This document shows, piece after piece, positions 23,645-36,056 of a stretch of DNA of 64,000 nucleotides; the stretch's first letter is position 1; every line of letters starts with the position of its first letter. The notes beneath the pieces were generated by a model, which saw nothing but the letters and a program-made list of their open reading frames with translations, was not told the DNA's origin and ran no database searches. The position numbers and the translations under genes were made by a program. This DNA comes from Acephala macrosclerotiorum (lineage: Eukaryota; Ascomycota; Leotiomycetes; Helotiales; Mollisiaceae). The stretch lies in the NCBI GenBank assembly GCA_014904845.1, contig MU119326.1, positions 94,045-158,044 of the forward strand, read 5' to 3'.

Positions 23645-25200
23645 TCATGAAGCTCTTTGCGACGACTTGTTCTTCTTGCTTCGATAGTAGAGTTGTGCGA
23701 GTCCCCAGATGCGTTCATTGTATCCGTAGACCACTGGAAATTCGCTTAGCATCCGTCCATACTCAGTTGAAGGCGTGATCGCTAGCTCTACGCCACCACC
23801 ACTGAGGAATTTGCAGATATCAAACTGAAAGGGGAGGGTGAAATTACTCACGTGCATTAGCCAGTCCAACAAACTGCGTACTAGCTTGAGCAATCGCCAA
23901 AATTCTAGAGTGATCTCCACTGAGTTCGAAAAATCGATTCGTGATCCCGGGAATCAACAACAGCACATACCCAATCGGGTATGCATTGAACAGCAACAGC
24001 TTCTGGATATGGGCCTCTCTCAACTTGAGGACTGTAGGTGAAGGGTTCGTCGTCGCAGCGATTGTAGTAAGTTTATTTTGAGGGGGTGGACGCACCAAAG
24101 CGAGAGGATCTCGGCTGGGAAGGGGTGAAGTCTGACTTTTAATGGCTGCATTGCCGGATGGGGAGGACGCATTGGGATGAAAGGCTTGCTTGATGGCTTT
24201 CAGTGGTGATGGTGGTGGGCTGTTAAGATCTGCTTGGGTATCGGCATGTTGTTTCGCGACCTCGGCGGGGTCGGGAAAGTTAAAGTAGGACTCTTCGTGC
24301 TCGGGCTCATCGAGTTCCAGGTTAAAGTCTGTGTACTCCTCATAGACTTCGAAGTCATTATGGATGTAGATGTTATCGTGATTTAATTCTAAAGTTGAGT
24401 CAGACCGTTGTTGGGTTCGTGAGAGAATGTGGTCGCCATAGCCGTTGAGGGCCGAGATCTCGCGTAGTGAGGCGAAGTGACGATGGATATAGATGAAGAG
24501 GTACACATAGAGAGCAACTGTTGTGAGGATTATGCTCAATCGCCAGCCGTGGCCTAAAACGTAGCGAAGGTATATTGGTGTGGGGGTGATCCAGCACCAG
24601 TTTCCGCTGACCGGTTGGTAGGCGTTGAGACCTAGACCGACAGTGCCTAACGGAGGTCAGCGCGAGAGGATCTGACATCAGGAATATTATCCCAAGGGCT
24701 TACTTGTCGTCAAAGGCACTAGCCATATGCCACAAGAAATGAGGATCTTAGTCTTGCGCCGAGCTTCTGGGCGGTAATGCCGCCTCTTCAGTGTCACGAC
24801 TGTCGCAATCGTGATGAAGAGAATGGAAAAGTCAGTTGCCTTGAACTCATTAGTATGATCTTTTTTCGGAAGCTCGAGTGGAGGTTGACCTGAACTGTCA
24901 ATTGCCCCAGCCACCCATTGAAAGTACACGCAGCTCCGGGAGGGATCGATCTATGTATCAAAGCATAGATTCCGGAGACAGTATTGTTTGTGGCGTTGAT
25001 GAAGTCTGGGGTATGGAGTCAGCAACATCGAAGCAACAGCAGAACACCAACTTACCAGCAGCTGCCAAATTCAAAATCAATGTATGTCTGAAGTGTCGTT
25101 GAGGTGGCAGGATCAAGTAGCAAAGGAAAATGAAACCAGCAGCGAACATGGACAAAATGCTGCCCACCAAAGTTGGGACAGCAACAGCGAGATCGAGCAT
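23645..25200 (-). CDS. Git3/Gpr1-like seven-transmembrane GPCR
   Basis: Five exons (25200-25056, 25005-24890, 24839-24704, 24646-23852, 23733-23645) join in frame to 426 aa. TM1 is VPTLVGSILSMFAAGFIFLC, followed by a RHFRHTLILNLAAADFINAT segment as TM2, and a Cys-containing loop before the NGWLGQLTVQATDFSILFIT segment as TM3. Then come KILISCGIWLVPLTTS (TM4), a WCWITP loop and LSIILTTVALYVYLFIYIH (TM5). A long cytoplasmic loop (about residues 215-340, acidic and Ser/Pro rich) precedes LLLFNAYPIGYVLLLIPGIT (TM6) and a short TM7 ending NALVYGYNERIWGLAQ. The layout matches fungal glucose/cAMP-type receptors (Git3 and Gpa2-C families) that couple to a G-alpha and cAMP/PKA. The ligand cannot be read from sequence. 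A second in-frame Met 18 nt upstream (25218) is an alternative start. Confidence 0.87.
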
Positions 25201-27424
25201 CTTAATGTTATGCGTCAAGATGCTTCAAAATTGGGAAGTTTAAGGAAAGAACGAAGTTTTGATGAACTACTGCGGAGATCCAGTGGGGCGCATCATCACA
25301 TATATAGAAGGACTGATAGCAACCTTTTCCCCACTAACTTTCTCAGCCAATCGATGCGAAAACGAATCATGAATGCCGAAATCGAGTTCTATTGAAAGTT
25401 AAATAATCGTAAGGTGTCCAGCCTTCATTAATGTCCGCCGGGGCCGAAAAGGTTATATTGGTGAGGCGTGCATGTTTAGAGTTAAGGTTGCCGCAGATCG
25501 AACTTACACAGACCGATGGTTTGAGAGCTGCAGGGTCTTATGTCGTGGGGAACGCACACAGGCAGTGGAACCGATACAGAATAACGTCGAGTTCGAATGA
25601 GGGGAGAAACGAAACATCTGGATTTTGTGATGGAGGAAGTGTTTCAAACAGCGCATAAATATTTCCATTGAAGGGAAAGTGCCTCATAGAGACGAACACC
25701 CCAATAACCGATCCACTTCATTTCGGGGATCGAAATTCCCTTTTGGATCAAAATTTGAAGTTCCCGTAGAGTTTGATATAAACGCAATAGACGAACTTAC
25801 TCCTTTTTCGAAGGTCACTGACTAGGAAGCGTAACAAGGGCGGTATGGAAGCCTTGCTTCTTTCATAGGAGCCACTAGGCACAAGGCAGAGGATGAGAGT
25901 CGATTGTATCAAGCAAATGGAAGAAGATACAATGCTCGACATGTACTATGCAGGAAAGCTGGCATAACCTGTATCCTCTCATGCAAAAATCGCGGTTGAA
26001 GAGCGACACGTGACCTCATCTATCAACGTTTGTTTGAAATTCGGACAATCGGACCAGTTCTGAATGCGTTCGGATCAATCTGGAGATGTGAGTGCCGGGC
26101 TGGTATTGTCTCTCGGCACTCCTTTTGTTGCCCAGATTTAAGTTTCCTCCAGCAAGAGTGTACCTCGTGTGTTTGAGTTTGGCTTGGGAAAAAGTTTACC
26201 TCGCCCTGGCTTCTCTCTTTTCATCGCGATCGCCGAGTCTCAGCATCCAAAATTGATGCAGAACCTAAGCATGAAGTAAGTGTCCAGGATGGCGACACGC
26301 TCAATGCGTCTGAACAACGTCTTTCGGGAAATAATGACGGCATCACCCGCCGGCTCGGGCCGCCCGCGCACCGAGCTGAAGCTGAAGTTCGATGTTTGAT
26401 CGTAGTGTGGTGGCCCACGACCTGGACGCGCCTATCGCTATCTCCTCCTCATTAGATGTTAGTGTGAAACTGAAGGAATTCTAGAAAGGAAGAGGAGGAA
26501 GATGTCAAACGGAGGTGCCTGTGCGTGATCAATTCCCTTCATTGTAGCATTATGTTACAATGCAAATGCCCTCCTTTATGATGTCCCGCCGATCATCACT
26601 TAAAGAGTGGGGCATCGACCCCTGATTTTCAACAGGAGATCCAAAACGAGGAGGATTCGCCACACCCGACGGGCCTCGCTTGGCGTCAACGCCACACATA
26701 CAAAGTAAAGGCGAGACCTCCTTGGCGGCGTTATGGCTGGCTACGGGGAGCCAAACGAGTTAGGGGATTTCTTCTGCATCAGGCTTAGAGTAGGATAAAT
26801 ATAGCAGCGCGCAGTTACATTGTCCGCCTCAAATTCGACAACTATTGCCACGACCCCTGAATTTCCCTCAGCCAGTCTCGACCACTCTCCGAGGCCTCAA
26901 GATCGTGCAGAGTCGTATCGATTGAAATGACATGGCTCTGGAAGCCCTTCTAAGTGAATTGTAGTCTAAAAACAGTCCAGTAGCAGAGTCTGCTCAGCCG
27001 AACCTTTCCATTTCTTCAAGTCATGTTGTCCAAATCTGATGGAGATCTGCGGAGAGGAACACTGCTCATCAGAACCACCTTGTCACCCTTCGGAAACGGT
27101 GCACATTCGCAGGAGCTTTCAAACCTGTTCCAAGCGGTTCTCCTCCGCTTCAACGCCTTCTCTGCATCCGTTAATGCTGGCTTGGGTGATTTCGGCGTGA
27201 TACTCTTCGTCAAACTCAAGTTCGCGTTCTCGGTCACGTTTCGATCAGGAGAACGCGCGTTTAGGCATCTTGCATTCAGTCAAGAGAATATATAATTATC
27301 CTCTAGACTGTGAAGTGTTTCGCAAAGGATGACTCTGGGGTTATAGCAGTGATCGTAATAACACGAAGCTCATTTCCACTCGACGCATAGCACGATTAGT
27401 GCCGGCTCGCGTTGCTCGAGGAGC
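25201..27424. other. Long intergenic region without a supported gene
   Basis: About 2.2 kb lie between the GPCR start and the solo LTR. A minus frame at 27016-27237 (basic, Pro/Lys/Arg-rich) has no supported start or exon partner. I see no repeats or transposon ends. Confidence 0.4.
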
Positions 27425-27556
27425 TGTTAGAAATCATGTGATTTAGTGCTGAGTCAGTGCTGCGGGGTTTTAAGAGATCTCTCTCTCTCTCTGAGAACCA
27501 TCATCATTAATATCATCAATAACAACAACAATCATCAATATCATCAAATCTTCACA
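27425..27556. mobile_element. Solo LTR of the 58.6-60.5 kb retroelement family
   Basis: A 132-bp sequence begins TGTTAGAAATCATGTGATTT and ends AAATCTTCACA (TG...CA ends). It matches both LTRs of the element at 58566-60452, including the CT microsatellite and the ATCATCAATA-rich 3' half. It is flanked by a perfect 5-bp target duplication, GGAGC, at 27420-27424 and 27557-27561. It is a clean solo LTR left by recombination between the LTRs of an insertion. Confidence 0.93.
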
Positions 27557-27696
27557 GGAGCTGCCGAGCCATCACGTGTAATAGATGGGGAAGGGAGGGG
27601 GGAAAGGCGGGTTAGAGGGATGCTTCGAAAACGAACGTCAAGAGGGCAAAGATCTATTGATCGCTTCGTATTGTGTATCATAGCATTCCAGTACCC

Positions 27697-29040
27697 TTAA
27701 TCTTTTCTCACAGCCTCAAACAAAGTCGCACTAGCATCCAATCTCTCACTCGGATACCAAACCTTCACCACCTCAAACCCCGCCTCCTCCAACAGCGCCT
27801 TCCACTGCTTCTCCGTCCTCTCTGCTGCAGCGAACAGTGCCAGCATACTCAAGTCCATCTCGGCATTGAAAAGTGGGACGTCCTTCTCCGGCAAGAAATT
27901 CTCGTTCAGAAGCAAGACACTGTCCTTCGTCATGGCCTCTCTGATGTTCTTCAATATCTCCAAGGATTGCTTGTCAGGCCAATCGTGCAGTACTGTTCGC
28001 ATGTAGTAAGCTCTGGCACCTTTGATAGGTTGTGGTGTGAAGAAGTCATATTTCATCCTTTCGATGGAGGAAGAGAGGTCTTTGATGTCGTCAATTGCAA
28101 CAGGAAGGTCTTGAAGTATTAACTTTCCGGGGAGATTCGGGAACCGAGAATGAAACTCAGCCAGATCATGTCCAAGACCACCTCCGATGTCAATGAGGAG
28201 AGGTGCATCAGGCGAAGTGTGTCCAAAGCGCTCTTCGACAGGGAAGAATTCATACCAATGCTGGCCGCGATCCATGCGAGAGAGTGCCATGTTGGCATTG
28301 AATGCTGCTTGCTGAACGGGATCGGCCTTGAGCCATTCCCAGTAGTTGAGTTTGGTGTTGAATGCGTATTGGAAGGGGCTGTTGAAGGTGTCGGTTGGAT
28401 TCTTGTAGCCTGTTTCGCGGAAGTAGTCTGCGAGCTTGACGAGGGTCTGGGAATGTGATGCTCTGGGGTGATGTTATTCGCTATGTTTTTGGTGACAAGG
28501 GAAACGAACTTACAAATGCATGATAGAGGGCTGCAATGGGGATCCAGCGGCAAAATACCCTGTTTTCGGGGTCGCGACGTATAAGTCCACATCGAGTTCT
28601 TTTGCAAATCCAAGTGAAACCAAGAACCTCATGAGTCGGGCTACAAAATTTCAGTAGGCTGTTCCGCTTCTGCAATGAAGACTCAACTTACTAATCAATA
28701 GTGGGTCACCACCTGTCTTCTCTCCCAAGCCCTTTGCGGAGATGCCTCCTTGGGCGCCGAGCAGTGCAGTGAAAAGTCCCATGTCCATCGCGACGTGCAT
28801 AGCTGCTCCTCGATGTGTCTTTAGAGAGAGGGTCAATAACCATATATTTGATCCGGGGACGATGCAACTTACGCCTAAGGTGATTGAGATAATAGTGTCA
28901 ATAGGTGATTCCACTGCATTTTGAAGTCTTTTCGCGGCAGCAAGAAGCTGTTGTCGCTCAGATTCAGGTAAAGCTTCTGGGTTTGAAGATAATAAACTAA
29001 TGGCGGCATCGATAGCCTTGATAGTCTCGGAGACACTCAT
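27697..29040 (-). CDS. SAM-dependent O-methyltransferase (plant/fungal COMT type)
   Basis: Four exons (29040-28873, 28818-28692, 28640-28514, 28462-27697) give 395 aa. The N-terminal dimerisation/winged-helix region holds HRGAAMHVAMDMGLF and LMRFLVSLGFA. The SAM-binding loop LLIDIGGGLG lies at about 229-238, with LQDLP shortly after. The catalytic base motif VLHDWPD has His at about 300, with ENFLP and DLSMLALFAAAERTEKQW following as in the family. All core elements of Methyltransf_2 are present, so the enzyme should be active on a hydroxyl of a small aromatic or polyketide substrate. No biosynthetic core enzyme lies nearby, so pathway is unknown. The start at 29040 gives the usual N-terminus; an upstream in-frame leader exists. 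A solo LTR sits 140 bp beyond the stop codon. Confidence 0.9.
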
Positions 29041-30099
29041 GATGTTCTGGAAAGCGATCGCGCTTAAGAAGGAAGGATAGGTGTGAAGCTGCAGTTGTTC
29101 GGGGAACATCTTGGTTTTCATAGCTCCCAGAGGCATAATACTCTCCAACACCAAATCTATGGACCGTGGATATCGCGGACACACACATCAATACTCAAGC
29201 CCGATGACCGTTTCCTACGAAGCTGTGGTCCTGACTGGCTTGCTACCCCGCCATCTGAACAGGGGAGTCTGAGTATTTTCTCGAGAGCTGAGCTGAGCTG
29301 TGCCAAAACGTAACATTTCAGCCGTTCCTAATGATGCATTAGCAGCCACTGTTTGTCAGAAGGGACAACAGCTTTAGGACTATTCCCAATCAGATCCAGG
29401 TGCTCGTAATTCAGGGGGGGTAGTTTCCGTGTTTAGCGAGCGCTGCTTATTGGTGCAGTTAACGACGTCCTCGCTGTGAGGGGTTCGCTTATTCGGGAGG
29501 GTCTGGTGAACGCGGAGCTGAAAAGTGAGGATGAGTTGGGGTTGTTCGCGGTAGTGGAGCCATTTTGAGCTCCATAATGTAACCTCTTGTTGTATTTCTC
29601 ATCATACGTTGCAAGCAAGTCCAGGATGCCAAGGACCTGGAAATTTTAACCCCTTCTTTCATGTATAAACACGTGACTATAGACTGTCCCCATGTCATCC
29701 CGAATTTCCCTCTAGAAAGTCTTACTGTTGAATATCGATATCAAGTCCTCTTCTAACCTTGCCATAGTTCCCTCAATTGCCATTCTCAAATCAACAAATA
29801 GCAGTCACGAGAAACTTTCGCCACCTTGTTGCACGTCGCAATTTCAAGGGTCATACTCTTCGTCCAAAATCTAGTCCATGTGAATCCTGATAACCAGAAG
29901 CTTGACCATGTGAATTCTTATCTCTTGAGCTCTGATCCACAGAAATTACATAATGCGGATCTCCATCCAGCAAACTGAAAAACTATGACTTCCAAAGATC
30001 AGAAGTCTCCAGCTCTGGCTTCTGAACATTGGAAGTCAGCTCATCTCAACTCCGTTTTGCTCGAGTCTACTGAACCACTCAGGAATGCGACGTGTATGG
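29041..30099. other. Intergenic region
   Basis: This is the promoter side of the O-methyltransferase gene plus a stretch up to the inverted-repeat element. A loosely repeated CCAGAAGCTTGACCATGTGA-like sequence occurs near 29880-30000. No gene was recognised. Confidence 0.4.
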
Positions 30100-30261
30100 C
30101 AAGCCATATGGTCGAGGTGCGTCAACCCATTAAAATCGTAAAATCGCATATTATAACGCCAATATAACATTAAAATAATTAATTTTTTGAAGTATTTTTA
30201 AGTTTGCGATTTTACGATTTTACGATTTTGGTGGGTTGACGCACCTCGACCATATGGCTTG
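30100..30261. mobile_element. MITE-like long inverted repeat
   Basis: The left arm begins CAAGCCATATGGTCGAGGTG and matches the right arm in inverted orientation for 30 bp without a mismatch. Beyond that both arms continue with AAAATCGTAAAATCG. The right arm has one extra TAAAATCG unit. The arms (about 50 bp) enclose an AT-rich core of about 55 bp. The whole unit is 162 bp. No convincing target duplication is visible at the outer ends. If the real end is inside the CCATATGG palindrome, a TA duplication is possible. A large stem-loop would form on either strand. Confidence 0.8.
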
Positions 30262-30560
30262 TCATAGACGTGCAACAAAAGTCACGAGGTGGCATGTAAT
30301 TGGCAGCTTAGCGAGGTGAAGGGGCTTCGGGGAATACAAGGCAGGCAAATATCTTTTTCCTTTGATGTGAGACGCTCACTTGCATGCACAGATAACGATG
30401 TCAGACTGATTGATAAAGGAGTGTCATGTTTCAGAGCCATGCTGAAATCAGAACTATGTACAAGAATCGAAAACTCATCAGCCCCACCACTATCCTCGGA
30501 GACCAACAACTATGTCCTACCCTCCAACCGTGATATTCAGGACATTCCATCACCTGCCAT

Positions 30561-31651
30561 TTACAGGCATTGAGAATAATACTGGTTCGTAGCAGTGCAA
30601 GTGCTTCCCGCAGCACAAACAGTCGACCCCGTCCACCCCGCACCACCGCACTGCCCATACTTTGCAACCGCCGCTCCCGTCGCCGTCGCAGCAGCACTTG
30701 AAGTCGTCGCCACTTTTGTGCTACTCACAGCCACAGCAGTACTACTCGTAGCAACAGTCTTAACCACGGTACTGCTCCCCACCACACTCGTCGGCGCAGT
30801 CCCCCCAGCACTCTGTCCACTCCACACAGCTGGACCTGGGACAGTGTAGTTGGTGAAATCGGTATAAATATTGACGGTATAACCTGGCTCGGTACCGGTG
30901 ATGAATCCCGGGATAGAGACGAGGGGACCGGGAGTTCCGGTTCCGCCGTTGGCGACGGTTATTTGGGCGCAGGAGATGTAGAATTGAGGGATTCCGGCGG
31001 GGTAAGGGTTATGAATTCCTAGTTGTTGGACGCGGAGGAGGTAGTCTCCTGAGGGGAGCGCGGGTGGGATGGTGTAGTTGTAAGTTTCTATTTGAGTTTA
31101 GTCTAATTTTTGAGTGTAAAGTTGGAGACGGAAGGAGACGAACGGTAAAGTGGCCAAGTTGAGGTTCCGTCTGCGTTGAAGGTGGGTCCCAGGTCGAGAA
31201 TCTTGAACCAGACTTGCCCTGAGCCGTCGAATGTTGCAGCCGTGGTTGGGGCTTTCGCCATATACATCGAAAGTGGTCCATCGTGGTAGACGGCTACGTC
31301 GGTGGTGAATGAAAATGCATCACCAGCGTTCACTGTGATTGTCGTGGTGGAGCCTGCGGTCTCTCCTCCTACATTGCACCTGCGTGAATTAGCACTGATA
31401 TCACTTATAATGAGAGGATATTTTTCTTACCTCAAGTCATTCGAGGTGAGGTTCGTGACGGGAGAGTTGTAGTTGGTGTTTGTTCTGATGTACTGGTAGG
31501 CAGCATATTTAGTGCCAGCATGCGTGAGCTGCTCGAAGATGTCTGTTTCTCGTCAGCTTGATGTTATTGTTGGTGAAGAAGGATATTCACAGTGTGCAGA
31601 AGTCGAACTGGCGAGGAGACTCAGCCCTGCAAAAAGAGAGTATGACTTCAT
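30561..31651 (-). CDS. Secreted AA9 lytic polysaccharide monooxygenase with CBM1
   Basis: Four exons (31651-31591, 31542-31431, 31379-31144, 31087-30561) give 311 aa. Residues 1-19 ([19 protein letters not shown]) are the signal peptide. Cleavage exposes His20, which is His1 of the mature enzyme and half of the copper histidine brace (HYIFEQL). The second brace His lies in [27 protein letters not shown] near the C-terminal side carries the usual axial Tyr context. A Ser/Thr/Ala-rich linker (about 225-275) leads to a CBM1 ([16 protein letters not shown], then [12 protein letters not shown]). AA9 enzymes oxidatively cleave cellulose or hemicellulose outside the cell with an electron donor. The first intron splits the Tyr after His1. 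The donor of the third intron (GTTCGT) is non-standard but gives the conserved frame. Confidence 0.93.
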
Positions 31652-33801
31652 GATGGCTTGCAAGTGAAGAGTGAGGTGAAAGACAATTTGGAAGAATTGA
31701 AAACGAACGCAGAGCAAGACACAAGCTCCCAGATTGTGGCGGCGGTAGTCACCTCATATATTCCTCCTTTTCCAGCTAGCATACCATCTCACCTTCTTCA
31801 TTCACATAGCCTCTTCGTCATCTTCCACCACTGACCGAATCTTGCGCCTTCTCCCTGCTAGTCCACGTTCATTTCGTCCCGAGTCAGCCATCCCCTTCAA
31901 GCGATTGGGTAGGAACACTCTCAACGTTCGCTGAACGAGGTCCTCTGATCTCAAAATTAATGAATTCACAACGAAGGTGGTCTCAAGAAACAAAGTTCCA
32001 GCATCTCCGCAATCTAGATGCAGGCAAGGGCAAAGGGGAATAAAGTACCACCGCGGCTGGAATAGGAATGTAGGGAGAGCGGAAGATACGTACATATGCC
32101 GAGTACCGTGTAGGGTAATAAGAAGGATGCTTTAGGCTTCGATGATTCGGAGATCAAAAGGAGTCAGGACGGGTGTTTCACCACGATATAATTGCTGCAG
32201 ATATATATACTCGCATTTCCGCATCACCACAGTCGAGTTCTAGAATCCCAATGAATACGACGAGAAATTGAAAACAAAATTGAAGAGAAGAAGAAAGTAA
32301 CGTACACCAGGCATGCTTTCGTGACAGTAGAGATGACAAGAATCAAGCTTAAACGAAACGCGGGGCACCGGTACCGCGGACCGAAATGCTTAATGTAACT
32401 TCATTTATATTTCGCTTGGATGAAGTGATTCTTGGTGGTCACTAGATCAGCAAGACCACGAAACAATCTATATTATCTCTTGGCCTAGCAATTTTTCGGA
32501 CGGAAGTGGGAAGCCGTCACTGATATCAAGATTCCTTGTCGTTAAAGGGCTGGAGGAGAATCAGCGCCTGGGCGGCTTTAAAGATCACGTGATACCATCG
32601 TTTGACGAACTTCAATGTGGGCCTGAAGAGCCTTGTTGTGAAGGCGTGGAAGCTTACTCTTTAAGTGGACGTTCAACTTTCTTTAAGTTAGCGTTGTGCA
32701 AGAATTGCCTCAATGGCGGAGCGATGGGACGAACGGGAGCTCAGTCCATTAAGGCGTTGTTGATCAATAACCAGGAGAGTTCTTCAAAACTGCGGTGTGC
32801 ATGCAAGGGCCATGGGACGCATGAAAGAGCTTCCCAGGTATTTTTAAGCATGGGTAACTGATTTTCAAACTTTCGAATAGTTTCTCTTCTATACTTCAGT
32901 CAGTGTTGAAGTTTTCAGGGGCACATCTGATGGAGAAGGAATGAACCTGCACACCGATCCTGATCTTTTCTTCAAACTTCGTGAGCACGATGTTCTCGTG
33001 CCTTGCATTTTATTCTTGTTTCCGGAGGCTTGCTGACCGCGAGTACGAATTGAAATGAAACAAGAGCACTATTGCTAAGAATGGAAGCATCCTTTGGCAG
33101 CTTGGTGAAAATCGCCGGCTCAAGTCACTCGATATTTCGAGACGCTTCTCTCATAAGCCATGATCCCTTCTGGCATCATCTTCTGTCCTGATCGAATATG
33201 CGGATATCAGACAAGCTGCACTGTGTTTTGTCGTTAAGTGTTCTGTTGTTTTTCATCGAAGTGCGGGGTCAAGCAAAGGTGCTCTGAAGGGAAGGCACTC
33301 TCATTCCACCTGGCCCCACAAACCCAACTGCATTTCGTCTGACACAGATTTAAACAAGCAAAAATTTATCGAAATCAAGAGCGTAGCTTAAGGGTAAAGC
33401 ACACAGCGATTAATTGCTGTTCCCGACCGATGGTCCGTATGCAGAGTAGTATGCGGTGCGTAGCCGTCCTCGTTGGAGTGAAGATCATTGGTTCGTGTCT
33501 ATCAGCTCGCTTATTATTTTTTTGCCCATATTATCGTCCCTGGTTCGCGTGCTATGGTCTGTATACTTTTCACGGATGCAAAGGGCTCGAGAGTTGCTGA
33601 ATTGAAGGTTTCCTTCATCTTGATGTTCTTTTTGCTGCTCGCTTCGATGATGAAATGTCAAGCGAGATAGAGGTGTCGGTCGAGCGAAGAAGAAAGGCAC
33701 TACAGTACGCCCGTCTCTCGACCAAAAGAATACGCAATGCGCCAATCTCTCTCGACGAATTCCTCGAATTCCCCAATCGCCGACCGGTCCTCGGTGCCCG
33801 T
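31652..33801. other. Long intergenic region
   Basis: These 2.15 kb run from the AA9 start codon to the end of the next minus-strand gene. The frames at 31802-32095 (minus) and 32589-32861 (plus) show no domain or splice support. No inverted repeats were noticed. Confidence 0.4.
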
Positions 33802-36056
33802 TCATGTAATCATCAACCAAGCCTGCAGGGTAGCAACCGCAATGCCAAAGCAAGACAGTATAAATGCTCCGATTGCCAGAGCATCTTGAACACTGTGCTT
33901 GAACTTGCAATAAAATATTCCTTCTAAGATGCTTGCCGATATAATCGCCAGACAAGACCACGTCAGAATTTTCTTCAGACTCAGACCTTCCTCAAAGTGC
34001 AATCCCCAGCCCGGAGAGACGCCCTTGATGGGACACACAGTAAGCTCAGTGCCAACTTTTTTGGGCACCTTTCCAAGACAGGGCTTGATCGCAGAGGCGT
34101 GGCCCGGGTGGCGGTAATGATGCATGAGAAAGTTGGACCCGATGGGTGGTTTATACGGTGTAGGTTCGTACTTGTAAGTCCTGATCGACGCATCCGGAAC
34201 AGCATGGAGTTCTCTAATGTCGACTAGAGACCTTTCGTATAAATCAAAATTTACGAAGTAGATGTTTTGAAGTCCCCAAACTGAGATCCATGACCACCAG
34301 TGATGTCTGATGGAAGTGTGATAGCGGCGCAGCATTTGGAAAAACTCTCTGTCGGAATCCAGGTCGTGCACGGTTGGCTGATATGCTTTACTGACGGACT
34401 TGCCGGCCCCGGTGGCAATGCATAGGAGAAGAAAGAGCCGTTCTGTTGGTGTTGTTCGCTGAGGGACTGCTTGAGGTGGCTGTTGCTGGGACTCCAGCTC
34501 GTATGATGGGAGACTTGATGGTCCGGTAGCCGCCCGAGTCATGAACTTTCTATATGAAGTTGACAGAAAGTTCACTAAGCCTAGAATGAGAGATCTTGCC
34601 CCGGCTGATGCGTTAGAAAGAATCTCATGATGTTGCAATCGTCGACGAGTAATTTCAGCACGTGATAGGCGGCGGAGGTCTCTTTGGAGTTTCTTCGCTG
34701 CTCCTCTCTCCAATTCTTCGTAATCATCATACATTCTGACGCCGCATGACTTGCTCATTCAGTTAGTATCTTCTTGGCTGAGGATCGTCGAGGAATATTT
34801 ACACATGTCCAAGTTACACGCTTCATCCCCTTTTCAAGTGGCGGATTCCTGAACCAAGAGTTCCCTTTCCGATTTAGGTATTTGAAACTTTCAAGTAGTC
34901 GATTCTCATCGGTTGAAATCTCGGTGCAGACAGGTATATTATCCAAATCGAAGAATGGTAAGGCGGATAGAAGGTCTGAAGTAAGGTCTTTCTGGTCCTC
35001 TGGGGGCTTTGCCTGAGATGATCTAATGAATCTCTGGACATTTGCTCTGAACGCATCGAATGCTTGAGACTGCGTAACAATCTCTTCTAAGTGATCTAAA
35101 ACGTTAGGCTCAATGTTATCCTGGTTGGTATCAGAGTCATCTGACTGCTCTGCTTCCTCGAAAGCCGCTTTCTTTAGGTTTGATTTCCCAGAAATCAAGT
35201 CCGCAATTCGATCCACCCCCTGCGCTTGCGAGTTCATAGCTAGCTCACCACAAATGTACTGTGACACATAAGCTGCTTTCGACTTTACAAAGCGAGCTAT
35301 CCGTTTTCCTGTGACCGACTCTGCCTTCGCCTTGAGATCCTTTGCCAAGACAAGTAGTAGTTGTCGTAGATTTCGCTCTAGACTTTCAAGGCTGGTTATT
35401 TGGGTAGCCTCGTCCCAAAACTCCCAAAGAATGTCATCATTGAATATGGCCAAAGCGAACTTCTTTGCTGCTCCCTCGGTGTTTTTGATGTATATTAACG
35501 ACGGTTTGGAAGATATGCTGGCCATAGAATGCGGACCATCGTTTATTGATGCGATAGATGATGATCTGGATATCGGTTTCATTTTCGCGGCTTTAGGTGC
35601 ATGATCCTCAACATGTCGTGGCCATTCTGGAACTTTGACAGATTGATTCGGATCCTCGTGATGCTTCTTCGATGATTCTTTTGGTCGTTGGTATCTGTGT
35701 AAGATGGCTGTCTCTATGTCTTCATTGACCGAGGGCAATTCGAGTCTGGCGAGTGCATCGCCGGCAAAAGACATATGTCTTGATTTCAGCTTGTCCGAAC
35801 GCTTTTCGTCCGAATCTCCAATATTCAAACTCTCCGTACTCGCCTTCTGTTTTACGTTTTGATGTGTCTGTGCTCCGTCAATCGCATCAAATTGGCCGCC
35901 AGTGTACTCTAAAAAAAGATCTAAGTCTGCGTAGGTCTGGCCCTGCGGCTGATCCTTTGGGTATACAGGGTCACTAATATCACGTGTAAATTCCGATTCG
36001 GGTCTAAGGTCAGTAGACGCATTGCTGCTAGTATTTAGTTGTCTGAAGGAAGACAA
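33802..36056 (-). CDS. Unrecognised fungal protein with C-terminal transmembrane pair
   Basis: Two exons (36056-34803 and 34749-33802) join across a 53-nt intron with a perfect TACTAAC branch site, giving 733 aa. The intron is confirmed by continuity of VTWTCSCGVRMYDDYEEL across the join. The N-terminal 420 aa are polar with Ser/Lys-rich, probably disordered stretches and one helical block (TEGAAKKFALAIFNDDILWE). After the C-x-CG motif comes a basic helical stretch (AAKKLQRDLRRLSRAEITRR). Then come TERLFLLLCIATG and SNFLMHHYRHPGHASAIKP. Two hydrophobic segments end the protein (ILTWSCLAIISASILEGIFY and ALAIGAFILSCFGIAVATLQ). I do not recognise a named domain. The topology suggests a membrane-anchored protein with a large cytosolic N-terminal part (inference). 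Confidence 0.8.

Noticed and set aside
27016..27237. Basic minus-strand frame of 73 codons
   Set aside because: There is no supported start, no splice partner and no recognised family. An upstream ATG is followed by a stop.
27476..27500. CT microsatellite as an independent repeat
   Set aside because: It is part of the LTR and recurs at the same place in all three LTR copies.
27697..31651. Secondary-metabolite gene cluster around the O-methyltransferase
   Set aside because: No polyketide synthase, NRPS, terpene synthase, P450 or cluster regulator is visible nearby.
32589..32861. Plus-strand 90-codon frame with several cysteines
   Set aside because: Cysteine spacing fits no known motif, and there is no signal peptide or splice support.
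33380..33505. tRNA-like stretch (TAGCTTAAGGGTAAAGC box A, GGTTCGTGTC box B)
   Set aside because: The T-arm does not pair (TTGG against CTAT), the acceptor stem matches poorly and the box spacing would need a long intron.
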